Assembly: GCA_965211995.1 (NCBI GenBank)
Contig: OZ243040.1
Coordinates: 930,001-994,000 of the forward strand
Direction: 5' to 3'
From: CAYFZO01 sp965211995
GTDB taxonomy: Bacteria; Pseudomonadota; Gammaproteobacteria; Poriferisulfidales; Oxydemutatoraceae
DNA: 64,000 nt
The position numbers and the translations under genes were made by a program. Shown in pieces: positions 1-7,155 of this stretch; the first letter of the stretch is position 1; each line of letters opens with the position of its first letter. The notes beneath the pieces were generated by a model. The model did not search any database and had not been told where the DNA came from. It saw nothing but the letters and a program-made list of their open reading frames with translations.

Positions 1-273
1 CTCGACCGGGTCCACCAAGTCAAAGTCATAGCCGGTGATCGCCGCGACCTTCTCGGCGATCTCGCGCTCGCGTTCGGCGCCACCGTGCATCAATTGCATA
101 AAGTACTCGTTGTCGGCCTTGACGAACGAATCGTCCTGCTCGAATTGGCTGATCACTTCTTCGATGCTCAGCTTGGCGACCCGCTGCTGATAAACCGCCT
201 GCATCGCGAGGCGCCGCGCCCATTCGCGCGCACGCAAAAAATCGTGCCTGCCCTTGTCACCGGACTTAGCCAT
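1..273 (-). CDS. nusB: Transcription antitermination factor NusB, N-terminal part (gene cut by window edge)
   Basis: The first 91 codons are visible and the reading frame is open to the window edge. NusB binds boxA RNA with NusE (S10) and promotes processive transcription of rRNA operons. The visible part has the basic N-terminal helix and the family pattern RREWARRLAMQAVYQQ-like (here RAREWARRLAMQAVYQQ at about residues 14-30), followed by an acidic helical stretch as in NusB. The ATG overlaps the ribH stop by 8 bases (ATGGCTAA), and ribH-nusB is a very common bacterial pair. The C-terminus lies outside the window. Confidence 0.88.
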   Translation of the reverse strand, partial: MAKSGDKGRHDFLRAREWARRLAMQAVYQQRVAKLSIEEVISQFEQDDSFVKADNEYFMQLMHGGAEREREIAEKVAAITGYDFDLVDPVE

Positions 274-754
274 CGGTGCCGAGCCGTTTGAGCAGATTGG
301 CGGACTCAATTGCCGCGAGCGCCGCTTCTTCGCCGCGGTTTGAAGCGCCGCCTGCGCGCGCACGCGCCTGCTCGATATTGTCCACCGCGAGCACGCCGAA
401 CGCGGCCGGCACGCGCGCGAGCGTCATCGCGTCCATCACGCCGCGGCTGCACTGATTGACCACTTGATCGAAATGCGCGGTCTCGCCGCGGATCACGCAG
501 CCAAGCGCGATCTGCGCGTCGCAGTCGGCGGGGCTGCGCGCGAGCGCCAGCGGGATCTCAAACGCGCCGGGCACGCGCACGACGGTGACGTCCTGATCGC
601 GGACGCCGTGCTCGCGCAGTGTCTTGAGCGCGCCTTCGAGCAATGCGTCAACGACGGCGCGGTTGTACTTGGAGGCGACGATGCGCACGCACAGGCCGCG
701 CCCGTCGAGGTCGCCTGCGATCACCCGCGGGCTGTTGTTCGCCGTGTCACTCAT
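266..754 (-). CDS. ribH: 6,7-dimethyl-8-ribityllumazine synthase
   Basis: 162 residues, the usual length. It condenses 5-amino-6-ribitylamino-uracil with 3,4-dihydroxy-2-butanone 4-phosphate to give lumazine, the penultimate step of riboflavin synthesis, usually as a 60-mer or pentamer. The lumazine synthase signatures are clear: ASKYN near residue 27, VPGAFEIP near 60, the GCVIRGETAHF loop near 85 with the catalytic His, and GVLAVDN near 120. The ATG at 754 is chosen by homology; it overlaps by 8 bases the stop of a short hybrid reading frame (747-857) left by a junction duplication. A GAGGAG lies about 13 bases upstream. Translation is therefore probably coupled to the preceding frames. Confidence 0.95.
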   Translation of the reverse strand: MSDTANNSPRVIAGDLDGRGLCVRIVASKYNRAVVDALLEGALKTLREHGVRDQDVTVVRVPGAFEIPLALARSPADCDAQIALGCVIRGETAHFDQVVNQCSRGVMDAMTLARVPAAFGVLAVDNIEQARARAGGASNRGEEAALAAIESANLLKRLGTDG

Positions 755-857
755 TGCGATGAACGCACTCCTCAATAGATAAACCGAAACCGCCGAGACT
801 GCGCCCGATGGGGTCGCCCTCAATCACCTTCATTTTGTCATTCATCGTCTTGTTCAT
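747..857 (-). other. Hybrid mini-ORF 3 (RibH-like start fused to RibAB-like end), 36 codons
   Basis: ATG at 857, TGA at 747. It begins MNKTMNDKMKVIEGD and ends with GFGLSIEECVHRNE. Its stop overlaps the ribH start codon. It may only transmit ribosomes from ribAB to ribH; whether a peptide accumulates is unknown. Confidence 0.45.
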
Positions 858-954
858 GGACGCACTCCCCGATGGATAAACCGAAACTGCCGAAACCGCG
901 CCCGCCGAGGTCGCCCTCAATCACCTTCACTTTGTCATTCATCGTCATGTTCAT
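838..954 (-). other. Hybrid mini-ORF 2 (RibH-like start fused to RibAB-like end), 38 codons
   Basis: ATG at 954, TGA at 838. It begins MNMTMNDKVKVIEGD and ends with GFGLSIGECVHEQDDE. The preceding GGGGAG of the upstream unit could serve as ribosome binding site. It overlaps the next mini-ORF by 20 bases. Confidence 0.45.
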
Positions 955-1051
955 GGACGTACTCCCCGATGGATAAACCGAAACTGCCGAAACCGCGCCC
1001 GCCGAGGTCGCCCTCAATCACCTTCATTTTGTCATTCATCGTCATGTTCAT
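935..1051 (-). other. Hybrid mini-ORF 1 (RibH-like start fused to RibAB-like end), 38 codons
   Basis: ATG at 1051, inside the ribAB 3' end; TGA at 935. It begins MNMTMNDKMKVIEGD and ends with the RibAB-like tail GFGLSIGEYVHEHDDE. This unit best preserves both parental sequences and shows that the first 15 or so codons of ribH once overlapped the end of ribAB in the +1 frame. Confidence 0.45.
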
Positions 1052-2135
1052 GGACGTACTCCTCAATGGATAAACCGAAACCGCCGAGACCGTGAAAGCG
1101 CTGCGGCGAACTCATCAGGCGCATGCGCCCGACGCCGAGGTCGTTCAATATCTGCCCGCCGACGCCGAGCGTCCAGCGGTCCATCGGCGCACGCGGGTGG
1201 GCGCCGGCGGCGTCGAGCGTTTCGCCAATCTGCGCTTGCAGGCCCGAATACTTGTCGGGCAGTCTCAGCACCACCGCAACACCCTTCCCCTCGGCGACGA
1301 TCCGGCCCAATGCATCGGGCAGCGGCCAGGACTTGCCGGCGACCCCGATCGTGTCGCTCAGCGTGTTCTCGATGTGCACCCGCACCAGCACCGGCTCGTC
1401 GCGGCGCACCTCGCCGCGGGTCAGCGCGAGATGCGTAGTGCGGTTGACGACGTCTTCGTACACGTGCAGTGTAAATTCGCCGTGCGCGGTTGTGACCTGC
1501 TTGCGCTTGACGAAGCGCACCGTGCGCTCGCGCCGGATGCGGTAGGCGATCAGATCCTCGATTGTTCCGACCCGGAGCCGGTGCTCGACGGCGAACGCCT
1601 CGATATCGCCGCGCCTTGCCATGCTGCCGTCGTCCTTGAGGATCTCGACGATCACCGCGGCGGGTTCAAGGCCCGCCAACTGCGCGAGGTCGCAACCGGC
1701 TTCGGTGTGCCCGGCGCGCGTCAGCACCCCGCCGGGCTGCGCCATCAGCGGAAAGACGTGTCCGGGGCGGGTGATGTCGCACGGCCGCGCGTCGGGTGCG
1801 ACCGCCGTGAGGATCGTCCGGGCGCGATCCTGCGCCGAGATGCCGGTGGTGACGCCCGTGCCCGCGTCGATCGAAAGCGTGAAGTTGGTTGCGAGCCGGC
1901 GGTCGGTGTCGCTGACCATCAGCGGCAACTTCAATTGCTCGCAGCGTGCGCGCGTCAGCGTCAGACAGATCAGCCCGCGCCCGTACTTCGCCATGAAATT
2001 AATCGCCTCGGGCGTCGCTTTCGCGGCGGCGACGATCAGGTCGCCCTCGTTCTCGCGGTTCTCGTCGTCAACGACGACGACGATCCGTCCGGCGCGAACG
2101 TCCGCGACCATCTCCTGTACGCTTGAGGCCGGCAT
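1032..2135 (-). CDS. ribB: 3,4-dihydroxy-2-butanone 4-phosphate synthase with C-terminal GTP cyclohydrolase II-like domain
   Basis: 367 residues. The N-terminal 200 residues are a RibB domain that converts ribulose 5-phosphate to 3,4-dihydroxy-2-butanone 4-phosphate. Its metal/substrate motif DDENRENEGDL is at about residues 23-33, and RPGHVFPL and HTEAGCDLAQLAG follow at about 120-155. The second half aligns in outline with GTP cyclohydrolase II (RibA), but the zinc-binding Cys cluster of active RibA is absent, so only RibB activity is expected. Such degenerate RibB-RibA hybrids are known in proteobacteria. The start follows ribE by about 10 bases on the same strand, so the genes are one operon. 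Its 3' end is the source of the 97-bp tandem repeat. Confidence 0.92.
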   Translation of the reverse strand: MPASSVQEMVADVRAGRIVVVVDDENRENEGDLIVAAAKATPEAINFMAKYGRGLICLTLTRARCEQLKLPLMVSDTDRRLATNFTLSIDAGTGVTTGISAQDRARTILTAVAPDARPCDITRPGHVFPLMAQPGGVLTRAGHTEAGCDLAQLAGLEPAAVIVEILKDDGSMARRGDIEAFAVEHRLRVGTIEDLIAYRIRRERTVRFVKRKQVTTAHGEFTLHVYEDVVNRTTHLALTRGEVRRDEPVLVRVHIENTLSDTIGVAGKSWPLPDALGRIVAEGKGVAVVLRLPDKYSGLQAQIGETLDAAGAHPRAPMDRWTLGVGGQILNDLGVGRMRLMSSPQRFHGLGGFGLSIEEYVHEHDDE

Positions 2136-2144
2136 CCGCGAGGC

Positions 2145-2945
2145 TCAGCCGCGCTGCGCGAGGCGGCGCTCGACGTAGCGCGCGATCAGGTCGGCTTCGA
2201 GATTCACGGCGTCCCCGGGACGGCGCAATGAAAAGGTCGTGTGCTCGAGCGTGTAGGGGATCAGGTTGACGCCGAATTCGACGCCCTTCGCCGCGTCCCG
2301 GACGGCGTTGACGGTCAGGCTCACGCCGTCCACGCAGATCGAGCCTTTGTGCGCAATCAGCGGCGCGAGCGACGCCGGCGCCGCGATCCGGAAACGCTCG
2401 CTGCCGCCGTCGCCGCTGCGCTCATTCACGCGCCCGACCGCGTCCACGTGACCGCTGACAAGGTGTCCGCCGACTGCGTCGCCGAGTTGCAGCGCGCGTT
2501 CGAGATTGACCGTTTCGCCCCGGCCGGATTCAGGTCCGAGGTGCGACGCCACCTCGTTATCTTCCGGTGCCCACCCGCGTCGTCTTTGGTGTTTCTCCCC
2601 GCCGGCCAAACTGCGCCCGGCCGACTCTCCCTCCAGGGGGGAGCGATTTTCAGCGGTCGGCCCTGCTTCCTTCGGTCGCACTTCGGACTCGCGGTCGGCC
2701 CGGCCCCCGGCTTCGTCCCAGGCGCCGAGCGTCGTGCGCGCCAGGGTTTCGGCCGAGACATCCGCTGCAAACGACGCGCCCTCGAGCGCGGTGACGGTCA
2801 GGCACACCCCCGCGACCATCACGCTGTCGCCCGGCGCGAGCCGCCCGATGAATTCGCTGCCGGCCTCGACCGACACGTACAGGCCGCCGCTACAGCGCCG
2901 CGCGCGCACAACCCGCCCAAGCGTCTCGACGATGCCCGCGAACAT
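2145..2945 (-). CDS. ribE: Riboflavin synthase alpha chain carrying an in-frame palindromic repeat insertion
   Basis: 266 residues against about 200-215 for the family. Riboflavin synthase dismutates two lumazines to riboflavin. Both lumazine-binding barrels are recognisable: MFAGIVE at the N-terminus with GDSVMVAGVCLTVT (about 39-52), and the second half with LGDAVGGHLVSGHVDAVG and GVSLTVN. Between TTLGAW (about residue 75) and TVNLERAL (about 147) there is an Arg/Gly/Glu-rich insert; most of it (about residues 85-141) is encoded by a palindromic repeat at 2525-2692. It preserves the frame and falls at the first barrel's C-terminal side, near the inter-domain region, where an extra loop might be tolerated. 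Whether the enzyme is active cannot be told from sequence; no second ribE is in the window. Confidence 0.9.
   Translation of the reverse strand: MFAGIVETLGRVVRARRCSGGLYVSVEAGSEFIGRLAPGDSVMVAGVCLTVTALEGASFAADVSAETLARTTLGAWDEAGGRADRESEVRPKEAGPTAENRSPLEGESAGRSLAGGEKHQRRRGWAPEDNEVASHLGPESGRGETVNLERALQLGDAVGGHLVSGHVDAVGRVNERSGDGGSERFRIAAPASLAPLIAHKGSICVDGVSLTVNAVRDAAKGVEFGVNLIPYTLEHTTFSLRRPGDAVNLEADLIARYVERRLAQRG
2525..2692. repeat. Palindromic repeat element, copy A, inside ribE
   Basis: About 168 bp, homologous over its whole length to 6701-6866. The ends are imperfect inverted repeats: GGTCCGAGGTGCG on the left, and the reverse complement of the right end reads GAGTCCGAAGTGCG. The interior holds a small hairpin-prone CTCCCTCCAGGGGGGAG. 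The length is a multiple of three and no stop occurs in the ribE frame, giving about 56 added residues. Confidence 0.85.
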
Positions 2946-2951
2946 AACGGC

Positions 2952-3521
2952 TCAGCGTTCCAACTCCAGCGTGTAGGCGGTGACCGGCGGCGCACTCGCG
3001 TTGTTGAACTCGATCCCGGCCGCGACCCCCGCGCGCGCAATCGCTTCGGCATCCAAACCGTCGCGGCCGTACAACGCCGACATCGCGCCGAGGGCGAAAT
3101 CCCCGCCCGAACCGATCGCCCAGAACTTTGAATACTCGAACACTTCGCGCAACGCGAACACCCCGAACAGGCCGCTGCGGTTGATGATCAACGCGTCTAT
3201 GCGGCTCGACTCGTAGGCGTCGTCGTTTTCCTCTTTCGGGTTGAGAAAATACTCGTCTTTCAGCAGCGGGTGCATCCGGCGCAGGGATTCAAAAATGTCC
3301 GGGCGCGAACTGAAGTCGTATTCCACGTTGGCGAGGAGGCTTTTCATCACCAATTCATGCGCGGCGCTGCCGACGATGCCGATGTAGTTCTCGCCGTCGC
3401 AGAAGATCTTGTCGCCGTTCCGGTCGTAACTGGCGTGCTGGCGCAACTCGCCGAAACTCGTCAGGGTGTCCGCCGCGATGCACGCCCGGTCGTTCTTTCT
3501 CACCATCACGATGGTTGACAT
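2952..3521 (-). CDS. HslV-like proteasome-family Ntn hydrolase with a serine at the nucleophile position
   Basis: 189 residues. It aligns with the HslV/proteasome beta fold: MSTIVMVRKN corresponds to MTTIVSVRRN of HslV, so the residue exposed after Met removal would be Ser rather than Thr. Asp17 (AADTLTS region) is conserved, a Lys in NGDKIF can match Lys33 after a four-residue insertion, and AIGSGGDFALGAM matches the HslV segment IGSGGPYAQAA. The start is fixed by a GGGAGG seven bases upstream. Fold assignment is strong; substrate and partner are unknown, and no hslU-like ATPase is in the window. It sits between ribE and ribD in a riboflavin operon, an unusual place for such a protease. The C-terminus is shorter on recognisable motifs, so a divergent HslV or Anbu-like relative is also possible. 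Confidence 0.7.
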   Translation of the reverse strand: MSTIVMVRKNDRACIAADTLTSFGELRQHASYDRNGDKIFCDGENYIGIVGSAAHELVMKSLLANVEYDFSSRPDIFESLRRMHPLLKDEYFLNPKEENDDAYESSRIDALIINRSGLFGVFALREVFEYSKFWAIGSGGDFALGAMSALYGRDGLDAEAIARAGVAAGIEFNNASAPPVTAYTLELER

Positions 3522-3657
3522 CACCGCACCTCCCGGTTGTTCGCCGATCCATTCGCGCCATCCGCGGATTCCCGCGGCTTGATCTTTCTCCGTGTCATCT
3601 TTTTCTCCCCGCACCCCGCCCGCGAAGAACCGCGCCGGCCCGCCGACACCTTTTCTT

Positions 3658-4770
3658 TCACGGGTTCGTCGCCCGGCCGGCGCGGCGCATCAGGATTCTC
3701 ATGTCGTCGCCGACCCTGCGCGCATCGCACCACGCGAGCGCCTCGCGCTGCCCGACTTCGACGATGCGGTCGAGGGCGGCGGGCGGCGTACCTTTGCCGC
3801 CGAGCAGGCACGGTGCGACGTAGAGCAAAATCTCATCATACAGCCCCCGCGCAATCAGCGCACCGGACAGCCCCGGCCCGGCTTCGACCTGCACTTCGTT
3901 GATCTCGCGCTCGGCGAGGCCTTCGAGCAACTGCGTCAACGGCACGTGACCGTGTTCGGACGCAAAGCACCGGACTTCGAGACCCGCATTTTTGAACGCC
4001 GCCGCGTCGGCGGCGCAAGTCGCGATCAGCGCATGTCCGGGCGGGCGGTAGATCCGCGCGTCGGGGGCGGTGCGCAACGCGCCGTCAACGACGACGCGCA
4101 GCGGCTGCGGCAACTCGCCCGCGACGTCCACGTCGGTGCCGCTCAGGCGCAGGTCGAGGCGCGGATCGTCGGCGAGCACCGTGTCGGCGCCCGTCAGCAG
4201 CGCCCCGCAGCGCGCGCGCTGCAACTGCACGTCGCGGCGCGCGTCTTCGCCGGTAATCCAGCGGCTGTCGCCCGACGCCGGCGCGACGCGCCCGTCGAGG
4301 CTCATGCCCCATTTGATCCGCACCCACGGACGGCGGTGCTGCATCCGCGAGAAAAAGCCGCGGTTCAAATCTCGCGCCGGCGCTTCGCAGGTGCCGACGC
4401 TGGTGTCGATCCCGGCGGACGCGAGCGCAGCGACGCCGGCGACTTGCGGGTTCGGATCGCGTACTGCGACCACCGCGCGCGCAATCCCGGCGGCAATCAG
4501 CGCCTCGCTGCACGGCGGCGTGCGGCCGTGGTGGGTGCAAGGCTCCAGCGTGAGGTAAGCGGTCGCACCGCGCGCCGCGGCGCCGGCGCGATCAAGCGCC
4601 ACGGCCTCGGCGTGCGCGCCGCCGGTCGCCGCGTGCCAGCCTTCGCCGACGACGCGCCCGGCCGCGACGATCACGCAGCCGACGCACGGGTTTGGCGCCG
4701 CAGTGTAGAAACCGCGCCGGGCGAGTTGCAGCGCTCTCGCCATATAACGCGCATCGGCGTCACTCGCCAT
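3658..4770 (-). CDS. ribD: Bifunctional diaminohydroxyphosphoribosylaminopyrimidine deaminase / 5-amino-6-(5-phosphoribosylamino)uracil reductase
   Basis: 370 residues, close to E. coli RibD. The N-terminal deaminase domain (about 1-145) has the zinc site: GAHAEAVAL with HAE, then PCTHHGRTPPC. The C-terminal reductase domain starts near KWGMSLDGR and has WITGEDAR, GADTVLADDPRL and the EAGPGLSGALI segment near the end. The ATG at 4770 (ASDADARYMARAL follows) is chosen because it starts just ahead of the conserved deaminase helix and overlaps the nrdR stop by 11 bases; a longer upstream frame runs through nrdR and is not used. It catalyses the second and third steps after GTP in riboflavin synthesis. 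Confidence 0.93.
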   Translation of the reverse strand: MASDADARYMARALQLARRGFYTAAPNPCVGCVIVAAGRVVGEGWHAATGGAHAEAVALDRAGAAARGATAYLTLEPCTHHGRTPPCSEALIAAGIARAVVAVRDPNPQVAGVAALASAGIDTSVGTCEAPARDLNRGFFSRMQHRRPWVRIKWGMSLDGRVAPASGDSRWITGEDARRDVQLQRARCGALLTGADTVLADDPRLDLRLSGTDVDVAGELPQPLRVVVDGALRTAPDARIYRPPGHALIATCAADAAAFKNAGLEVRCFASEHGHVPLTQLLEGLAEREINEVQVEAGPGLSGALIARGLYDEILLYVAPCLLGGKGTPPAALDRIVEVGQREALAWCDARRVGDDMRILMRRAGRATNP

Positions 4771-5344
4771 CGTTTTGATCGTTACCGCCCGGGCCGGCGT
4801 CTTCAACGACGGCGGCGCCCCGGCCGGCGGCACGCGCGGCGTTATCCTTGAAAACAATTTCGGTTTGCGCGCTGAGCACGTCCGGATGCGCGGCTTTCTC
4901 GAGGCGGTCGGCTTCGTCCTTGAACGCGCCCGCGTCCTTGAAGTTGCGATACACCGAAGCGAAACGGATATACGCAACGCGGTCGAGCAGCAGGAGTTCC
5001 CCGACCACGGCCTCGCCGACGCGGCGCGCTTCGATTTCTTTCCTGCCGGACTTTGCCAGGCGTTCGACGACCTTGTCGATCAGGCCGTCCACGTCTTCGG
5101 TGCTGACCGGCCGCTTGGCGACCGCGAGCAATACGCCTTGCCTGAGCTTGTCGCGGTCGAACGATTCGCGCCGGCCGTCGCGTTTGATCACCCGCGGCGG
5201 CGGCGAGTTGCTCAGCACTTCGAGCGTCATGAACGTCTCGCCGCAGTCCTTGCAACGGCGGCGGCGGCGCTTCTGCCCGGTCTGCGCCTTATAACGTGAA
5301 TCCAGAACCGCGGACTTGAACGAACCGCAATCCGGGCACTGCAT
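4760..5344 (-). CDS. nrdR: Transcriptional repressor NrdR
   Basis: 194 residues, longer than the usual 150-170 because of an acidic, Gly-rich C-terminal tail (about 165-194). NrdR represses ribonucleotide reductase genes by binding NrdR boxes according to its ATP/dATP load. The zinc ribbon is CPDCG (3-7) and CKDCG (31-35) with an Arg-rich DNA-contact stretch between. The ATP-cone covers about 49-140, with VIKRDGRRESFDR at its start. It lies 27 bases from glyA on the same strand; the glyA-nrdR-ribD order is common in proteobacteria. Confidence 0.95.
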   Translation of the reverse strand: MQCPDCGSFKSAVLDSRYKAQTGQKRRRRRCKDCGETFMTLEVLSNSPPPRVIKRDGRRESFDRDKLRQGVLLAVAKRPVSTEDVDGLIDKVVERLAKSGRKEIEARRVGEAVVGELLLLDRVAYIRFASVYRNFKDAGAFKDEADRLEKAAHPDVLSAQTEIVFKDNAARAAGRGAAVVEDAGPGGNDQNDGE

Positions 5345-5371
5345 CGGAAGTCCCCCGTGTGCGCCGCCGTT

Positions 5372-6637
5372 TCACCCGTACACGGGAAACTTTCGGCACA
5401 TCTCTTTGACTTTTTCCGCGACCTGAGCGCCCGTCTGCTCGCTGTTGATGTCGTCGAGCACGTCACAGATCAAGCCGGTCAGGTATTCGGTTTCCTCGTT
5501 GCCGAATCCGCGCGTAGTAATCGCCGGCGTGCCGAAGCGCAGGCCGCTGGTCACGAACGGCGACTGCGGATCGTTCGGAACACTGTTCTTGTTGACCGTG
5601 ATGTGCGCCCTGCCGAGCGCGGCGTCGGCGTCCTTGCCGGTGAGTCCTTTCGCGATCAGGCTGACCAGCATCAAGTGGTTCTCGGTGCCGCCTGAGACGA
5701 CTTCGTAGCCGCGCTCGATCAGGGTTTTCGCCATGGTCTTGGCGTTGCTCTTGACGCGGCGGATATAGTCCTTGAACTCGGGCTGCAGCGCCTCGTGAAA
5801 CGCCACTGCCTTGGCCGCGATCACGTGCATCAGAGGCCCGCCCTGGGTGCCCGGAAACACCATTGAGTTGAATTTTTTGGTGATCTCGTCGTTCGCCCTG
5901 GCGACGATGAAGCCGCCGCGCGGCCCGCGCAGGCTTTTGTGCGTGGTCGAGGTCACGGCATCGGCGAAAGGCACCGGGTTCGGGTATTCGTCCACCGCGA
6001 CCAGGCCCGACACGTGCGCCATGTCCACCACCAGGTAGGCGCCGACCTTGTCGGCAATCGTGCGCATACGCTCCCAATCCACCACCTGCGAGTAGGCGGA
6101 AAAGCCGCCGATCAGCATCTTCGGCTTGTGCGCGAGCGCCTGCGCCTCCATCTCGTCGTAATCAATCAGGCCGTTGTCGTCTATGCCGTACTGCACCGCG
6201 TTGAAGAGTTTCCCGGAGAAACTCACCTTCGCGCCGTGGGTCAGGTGGCCGCCGTGCGCAAGGCTCATCCCCATGATCGTGTCGCCCGGGGAGCACAGCG
6301 CCAGATACACCGCCGCGTTTGCCTGCGAACCCGAATGGGGCTGCACGTTCGCGTAGTCGGCGCCGTACAACTGCTTGAGCCGGTCTATCGCGAGTTGCTC
6401 GGCGACGTCCACGTTCTCGCAGCCGCCGTAATAACGCTTCGCCGGGTAGCCCTCGGCGTACTTGTTGGTCAGCACCGTTCCCTGCGCTTCGAGCACCCGC
6501 GGGCTCACGTAGTTCTCGGAAGCGATCAGTTCGACGTGCTCTTCCTGGCGCCTTATCTCGGCCGCGATGGCTGCTTCAAGATCGGGGTCAAACCCCGCGA
6601 TGGTCATATTGGCGGAAAACATCATCCCCCTCGTCAT
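5372..6637 (-). CDS. glyA: Serine hydroxymethyltransferase
   Basis: 421 residues from the longest start; an ATG pair four codons later gives 417, the E. coli length, and is preceded by GAGGGGG, so the exact start is uncertain. A PLP enzyme that interconverts serine and glycine with (tetrahydrofolate) C1 transfer. Recognisable are QEEHVELIASENY, the substrate motif YAEGYPAKRYYGG, SGSQANAAVY, and the PLP lysine in TSTTHKSLRGPRGG. The downstream genes nrdR and ribD follow closely, suggesting cotranscription. It links to the C1 theme of the window because serine-glycine exchange feeds or drains methylene-folate. Confidence 0.96.
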   Translation of the reverse strand: MTRGMMFSANMTIAGFDPDLEAAIAAEIRRQEEHVELIASENYVSPRVLEAQGTVLTNKYAEGYPAKRYYGGCENVDVAEQLAIDRLKQLYGADYANVQPHSGSQANAAVYLALCSPGDTIMGMSLAHGGHLTHGAKVSFSGKLFNAVQYGIDDNGLIDYDEMEAQALAHKPKMLIGGFSAYSQVVDWERMRTIADKVGAYLVVDMAHVSGLVAVDEYPNPVPFADAVTSTTHKSLRGPRGGFIVARANDEITKKFNSMVFPGTQGGPLMHVIAAKAVAFHEALQPEFKDYIRRVKSNAKTMAKTLIERGYEVVSGGTENHLMLVSLIAKGLTGKDADAALGRAHITVNKNSVPNDPQSPFVTSGLRFGTPAITTRGFGNEETEYLTGLICDVLDDINSEQTGAQVAEKVKEMCRKFPVYG

Positions 6638-6700
6638 TTTTGTTGGGAGAAACCGCCCATTGTATCACTTCGCCGAAAAGCGAACGGGCGGCGACCCCGT

Positions 6701-6866
6701 CGGATTCAAGTCTGAAGTGCGGCGTCGGCCCGTCATCCTCCGGTGCCCGTCCGCCTCGTCTTGTGTATTCCCCCCTGCAGGCCGAGTTGCGCCCGGCCGA
6801 CTCCCTTGAGGGCGGAGTGATTCTCAGCGGTCCGCTCTGCTTTTTGGGGTCGCACTTCGGATTGCC
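6701..6866. repeat. Palindromic repeat element, copy B
   Basis: About 166 bp, alignable end to end with the copy in ribE (2525-2692). Terminal inverted repeats: CAAGTCTGAAGTGCG and, from the other end, CAATCCGAAGTGCG. It abuts exactly the truncated lysS fragment at 6867, replacing the last codons of lysS. On the minus strand it is open in the same reading frame as in ribE (shared residues include ESAGR and RAPED). Confidence 0.85.
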
Positions 6867-7155
6867 GCCGGTGAACGGCATCGCCAGGTGCTCTATGCCG
6901 ATGCCTTCGCCGGCGGTCGGCGCCGGGCAACACTCAAGCGCGGTAACGCAGTCTTCGCCGAACGGCATCGCTTCCTCGTCGCCGCGACTACGCTCTTTCG
7001 CTTGCCCTTCAAAGCGCCGGCGTTGGTCGTCGGCGTCGTTGAGTTCGGAAAAGCCGTTCGCAATCTCATGCCCGCCGATGAACAGTTCAAACCGGTCGGC
7101 AAGTTCCGGAGCGTCGTTGCTGCACCTTGTAATTGGCGACACCTCGGCGCGGAGG
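6867..7155 (-). pseudogene. Partial, decayed duplicate of the 3' part of lysS
   Basis: About 285 bp closely match lysS at 7530-7817 (offset about 662 bp). The translation keeps ELADRFELFIGGHEIANGF and the GEGIGI motif, but Asp of the class II motif 3 region (GIGIDRL in lysS) is changed to Glu-His-Leu and the last codons are lost to the palindromic repeat. It has no class II motif 1 or 2, so it cannot be an active synthetase. The frame is open from 7352 to 6588 on the minus strand, passing through the repeat, but the upstream 60 codons resemble nothing. Confidence 0.85.

Larger units (their letters stand above)
747..1067 (-). repeat. 97-bp tandem repeat spanning the ribAB/ribH junction
   Basis: The motif GGATAAACCGAAAC (plus strand) recurs with starts at 777 (as AGATAAA), 874, 971 and 1068, a strict 97-bp period. 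Read on the minus strand, each unit holds the 3' end of ribAB (GFGLSIEEYVHE) followed by a start region resembling the N-terminus of ribH (MKVIEGDLGGRG compared with RVIAGDLDGRG in RibH). Because 97 is not a multiple of three, the ribAB and ribH frames join into one mini-ORF per unit. Copies differ by a few substitutions, so the array is not an assembly artefact of one exact repeat. Confidence 0.9.

Noticed and set aside
754..1031. FMN riboswitch ahead of ribH
   Set aside because: The region is fully explained by the 97-bp junction repeat; no RFN-type conserved stems were seen here or ahead of ribE/ribD.
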